From JAYZDB01 sp036338025 (GTDB lineage: Bacteria; Planctomycetota; UBA1135; UBA2386): 36,416 bases of DNA. Each line of letters opens with the position of its first letter. The stretch's first letter is position 1. The position numbers and the translations under genes were made by a program. The stretch is taken from NCBI GenBank assembly GCA_036338025.1, contig JAYZDB010000146.1, positions 1 through 36,416 on the forward strand, given 5' to 3'. The notes beneath the pieces were generated by a model, which saw only the letters and a program-made list of their open reading frames with translations, did no database searches and was not told the DNA's origin. Shown piece by piece: positions 33,565-36,416 of the stretch.

Positions 33565-33620
33565 TCACGCGGCAACTCGTGACTCGACCACGCGAGTGAA
33601 CCCCGACTCGGAGCACTGTA

Positions 33621-35828
33621 ATGCTGGCTGTTTTCCTCCTGGCGACATTCTCTGCGGCGACCCTGCTGTTCCTCGTGCAGCCGATGATCGCCAGACAGTT
33701 GCTGCCGACCCTAGGCGGCGTCCCAGCGGTGTGGAACACCTGCATGGTGTTCTTTCAGGTCGTCCTGGTCCTGGGCTACGGATACGCACACATTCTGACT
33801 CGCGCATTTAGAAGACCGACGGTGCAGATCGCGGTGCACACGGTGGTCCTGATCGGAGCCATCGTGATGATGCCTATCGGGGTTCCCGCCGAACTCGAGC
33901 CCGCCCCCAGCACCGATCAGTGGCCAGCAATCTGGGTGCTGGGCACCCTGATCCAGAGCGTAGGAGTTCCGTTCTTCGCCGTGGCCTCAGCCGGCCCGCT
34001 GCTGCAACGATGGTTCAGCCGCACCGATCACCGCTGGGCCGCCGACCCGTACTTTCTGTACGCCGCCAGCAACGCTGGAAGCATGCTGGCTCTACTGGCC
34101 TACCCCCTGCTCGTCGAGCCAAACTTCACCGTCTCCTCCCAGCTATTCGCCTGGTCAGTCAGCTTCGGGGGCTTTGGCGCCTTGGCCTTGGCCAGTGGCC
34201 ACCTCGCGTCGAGGCGGACCGCCTACCCGCACGCAGTCGCCAAAAGTGCACCCACCCAAGAACGGGATGAAAACGAGCAGTCAAGTATCGGGCCAATGCA
34301 ATCTCGACTGCGTTGGTTGTTCTTCGCGCTCGTGCCCTCGAGTCTCATGCTCGGGGTCACGCAACACATCAGCACGGATGTTGCGCCCACTCCGCTGCTG
34401 TGGGTCCTGCCACTGGCGATCTACTTGCTGACCTACCTGATCGCTTTTACCGGCTGGGGACGATCGGTGACCCGGGCCGCAGAAGGGCTGCTGCCTACCG
34501 CCGTGCTGGCTGTCGCAGTGCTCTCGATGCTGAGCCTCCGGTCCCACATACTGGCGCGGATCGCGATTCACCTGGGAACCCTGTTGATCATCGGCCTGAC
34601 CTGCCACGGCCGGCTCGCCGAGGAGCGGCCGAAACCCACACGACTCACCGAGTTCTACCTCCTGCTCTCGATCGGTGGAGCTCTTGGCGGGATGTTCAAT
34701 GCCTTGCTTGCACCGATGCTATTCGACTGGGTCGCGGAGTATCCGATCATCTTGGTGATCGCCTGTCTGGCCCGACAACCGCAACGGTGGCGACGGATCT
34801 TCGGGGGATCCCTATCGGTGCCGAACCTGAGCGACTGCATTGGGCTGGCGTTCTTCGTGTGGTTCTTCCTCGGCAGTTGGGCAACATGGTCGGACACGGA
34901 GGACTCACTGCCGCTACTACTAGCCGGGATGTGCTTACTGACCACGCCGAGCCGTTGGCGCTTCGCAGCCGGCGTGGTGATTTTGTTCACCTACCCGAGA
35001 ATTGTGGACGTAGAACCACACCTCCACCAGAGCCGGACCTTCTTCGGGGTCTACGACGTCACCGAAGAAGCAGATGGCAGCGGCCAGTGGCACCACCTGT
35101 TCCATGGCACCACCCACCACGGGTCGCAGTACTCCGAGCAACCTTGGGCATCCCAACCAACCGTCTACTACACCCTCGACGGTCCGGTCGGGGACCTCGT
35201 TGCAGCACTCGATAAACGCACGGGGCCCAAGCACCTCGCCTGCGTTGGCCTGGGCTGCGGCACGCTCGCGACCCTCGGAGAACCCGGTTGGAAAATGACC
35301 TTCTTCGAGATCGACCCCGAAATTCGATCCATCGCAACGAATCCTGACCTGTTCCACAACATCCGCGACAGCAAGGCCGAGATCGAGTTCGTGATCGGGG
35401 ATGCGCGGCTGGAGATGGCGAAGATCGAGGATCGATTCGACATGATCATCCTCGACGCCTTCAGTTCTGATGCAATTCCCGTCCACCTGCTGACGAAGGA
35501 AGCCGTCAGGCTCTATCTGGAACACCTGAAACCCGGCGGAATCCTGGCCTTCCATGTCACGAACCGCTACCTCGACCTGCCTCCGGTGCTAGCCAGTGTG
35601 GCGCACCAACTCGGCGTGGTCGCAGTTAGCCGAGACGACTCGGTAATCCCTGAACCCGAACGGATCCAGCGCCGCAAGTTCCCCACCGAATACGTTGCGA
35701 TCGCAAAAACCAAGGATGACCTGCGCAACCTCGCCGACAACCCGGATTGGTCGATCCTGACGTCGAGCGACGAGACGGAAGCGTGGACCGATGACTACTC
35801 CAACCTCTTCAAGATCTTGAAGAGGTAG
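33621..35828 (+). CDS. Membrane-fused spermidine-synthase-like protein
   Basis: A 735-residue protein in two parts. The N-terminal part (about 1-480) has many membrane helices, beginning LLFLVQPMIARQLLPTLGG, and is typical of fused synthase-like proteins. The C-terminal part (about 520-720) is a spermidine-synthase-like Rossmann methyltransferase fold: GLGCGTLATLG (about 543-553), FFEIDPEI, GDARLEM, and LDAFSSDAIPVHLLT (about 611-625). The aminopropyl-acceptor specificity cannot be told; many fused members have unproven activity, so polyamine production is a family inference. ATG 33621 is the start. A palindrome abuts the stop codon. Convergent with the secreted gene at 35856. Confidence 0.88.
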   Translation: MLAVFLLATFSAATLLFLVQPMIARQLLPTLGGVPAVWNTCMVFFQVVLVLGYGYAHILTRAFRRPTVQIAVHTVVLIGAIVMMPIGVPAELEPAPSTDQWPAIWVLGTLIQSVGVPFFAVASAGPLLQRWFSRTDHRWAADPYFLYAASNAGSMLALLAYPLLVEPNFTVSSQLFAWSVSFGGFGALALASGHLASRRTAYPHAVAKSAPTQERDENEQSSIGPMQSRLRWLFFALVPSSLMLGVTQHISTDVAPTPLLWVLPLAIYLLTYLIAFTGWGRSVTRAAEGLLPTAVLAVAVLSMLSLRSHILARIAIHLGTLLIIGLTCHGRLAEERPKPTRLTEFYLLLSIGGALGGMFNALLAPMLFDWVAEYPIILVIACLARQPQRWRRIFGGSLSVPNLSDCIGLAFFVWFFLGSWATWSDTEDSLPLLLAGMCLLTTPSRWRFAAGVVILFTYPRIVDVEPHLHQSRTFFGVYDVTEEADGSGQWHHLFHGTTHHGSQYSEQPWASQPTVYYTLDGPVGDLVAALDKRTGPKHLACVGLGCGTLATLGEPGWKMTFFEIDPEIRSIATNPDLFHNIRDSKAEIEFVIGDARLEMAKIEDRFDMIILDAFSSDAIPVHLLTKEAVRLYLEHLKPGGILAFHVTNRYLDLPPVLASVAHQLGVVAVSRDDSVIPEPERIQRRKFPTEYVAIAKTKDDLRNLADNPDWSILTSSDETEAWTDDYSNLFKILKR
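35804..35825. terminator. Perfect 22-bp palindrome next to the stop codon
   Basis: CCTCTTCAAGA and its exact reverse complement form a 22-bp palindrome that ends at the base before the TAG stop (35826-35828). It can fold as an 8-9 bp stem with a short loop and could terminate transcription or protect the 3' end, although no T-run follows. Confidence 0.4.
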
Positions 35829-35855
35829 CAGTCCAGACGCACCAATCGATATTGC

Positions 35856-36416
35856 CTAGTTCTTGTAGCGGATGATCGGAATGCTGGTGCTGTCGCCGTC
35901 GCCCATCCCCCTCGCCACTCTTATGAGTGGGTCCGGGTCGTAGAACGTCCTCATGCGGATATCCGCTGAGGTTGTCTTCGGTGGAGCGAGGAACGAGTTA
36001 CGTGCACCAGCACTGAACTTCATGGAGGCGGTGACCGAGTCATCCCAGACACCCTGGACGAACAGGTTGATCCCGTGCCACTGGTTGTTGTAGGGCAACA
36101 GTCCGTTGGTCACGCCAAAACTGTAGGTGGGCAGTTCGCCGACTGCATTCGCCAGGACCGGATGGATGAACCAGGTTCGCCCCAGGCCGAGATGGATGTT
36201 GTTGCACGAGACCCCCGGGAACGGCAGCCCCGTGGTGCTGGCTCCGAAAGCCAGCACTATCAGAACCGGAGAGTTCGGTCCAAAACTGCTGCCACCGGAC
36301 TCGATCTGGTAGGTGTTCCGCACACCAGGCAGTGGGTGCGTGGAATTGTGGGTATCCACCGCCAGCCGCATCGAAGCGCCCACGGAACTGCCATTCGCGG
36401 TATCAAGACAACCACC
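35856..36416 (-). CDS. C-terminal part of a secreted protein, 5' end beyond window
   Basis: The minus-strand frame stays open to base 36416 (187 codons), so the start lies outside the window; the GTG at 36383 is probably not the true start. The visible part is rich in Gly, Asn, Pro and Thr with short beta strands: SPVLIVLAFGASTTGLPFPG, LGLGRTWFIHP and WHGINLFVQGVWDD. It resembles the end of an exported beta protein, in the same style as the C-terminus of the protein at 28341-29657. No catalytic motif is visible. The final residues are IPIIRYKN. Confidence 0.6.
   Translation of the reverse strand, partial: GGCLDTANGSSVGASMRLAVDTHNSTHPLPGVRNTYQIESGGSSFGPNSPVLIVLAFGASTTGLPFPGVSCNNIHLGLGRTWFIHPVLANAVGELPTYSFGVTNGLLPYNNQWHGINLFVQGVWDDSVTASMKFSAGARNSFLAPPKTTSADIRMRTFYDPDPLIRVARGMGDGDSTSIPIIRYKN

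Overview
The window is about 36.4 kb of high-GC bacterial DNA, densely coding on both strands. The longest stretch without a gene is about 285 bp (29658-29942), and no tRNA, rRNA, CRISPR array, insertion sequence or integrase was seen. The gene mix suggests an aerobic or facultative, possibly marine, Planctomycetota bacterium. It includes many exported proteins and lipoproteins, a Hanks-type kinase with one C-terminal membrane anchor, a Tat-exported sialidase-like protein, DUF3592-like membrane proteins, and secreted proteins with weakly conserved C-terminal beta domains. The phylum is an inference from gene style; no marker gene is present.

Left part (1-7944): a truncated esterase lipoprotein, a small zinc-ribbon membrane protein, a sialidase-like lipoprotein, two overlapping U32-family genes (one with the iron-sulfur cysteines, one without), a Ser/Thr kinase, and a DUF1028 lipoprotein.

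Centre (7949-17666): an apparently complete pyrimidine-catabolism locus. It holds a cytosine deaminase closely resembling fungal FCY1, a nucleobase transporter resembling the animal SLC23 branch of NCS2, and a six-gene minus-strand operon in pathway order from the distal end. The operon runs methylmalonate-semialdehyde dehydrogenase, beta-ureidopropionase, dihydropyrimidinase, class III aminotransferase, PreT, PreA. Together they could import cytosine or uracil, deaminate cytosine, reduce uracil, open the ring, release beta-alanine, transaminate it to malonate semialdehyde and form acetyl-CoA; thymine would give propionyl-CoA. A good sigma70-like promoter and a small inverted repeat precede the first operon gene, but no regulator gene is nearby.

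Next (17792-20729): an overlapping three-gene operon for a periplasmic redox module, comprising a MauG/CcpA-type di-heme cytochrome, a NosD-like parallel beta-helix lipoprotein and a cupredoxin lipoprotein with an apparently intact type-1 copper site. Then come dprA, two small membrane-protein genes, a C45-type Ntn-hydrolase lipoprotein, a DUF423 protein and an FbaB-type class I aldolase.

Right part (25889-36416): a large CAP-domain exported protein and a secreted beta-propeller-like protein in one operon, a tandem pair of DUF3592-like membrane proteins overlapping a DinG-type helicase, a membrane-fused spermidine-synthase-like protein, and the 3' end of another secreted protein running off the window. 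Assignments rest on reading translated sequence and remembered family motifs; no searches were run.
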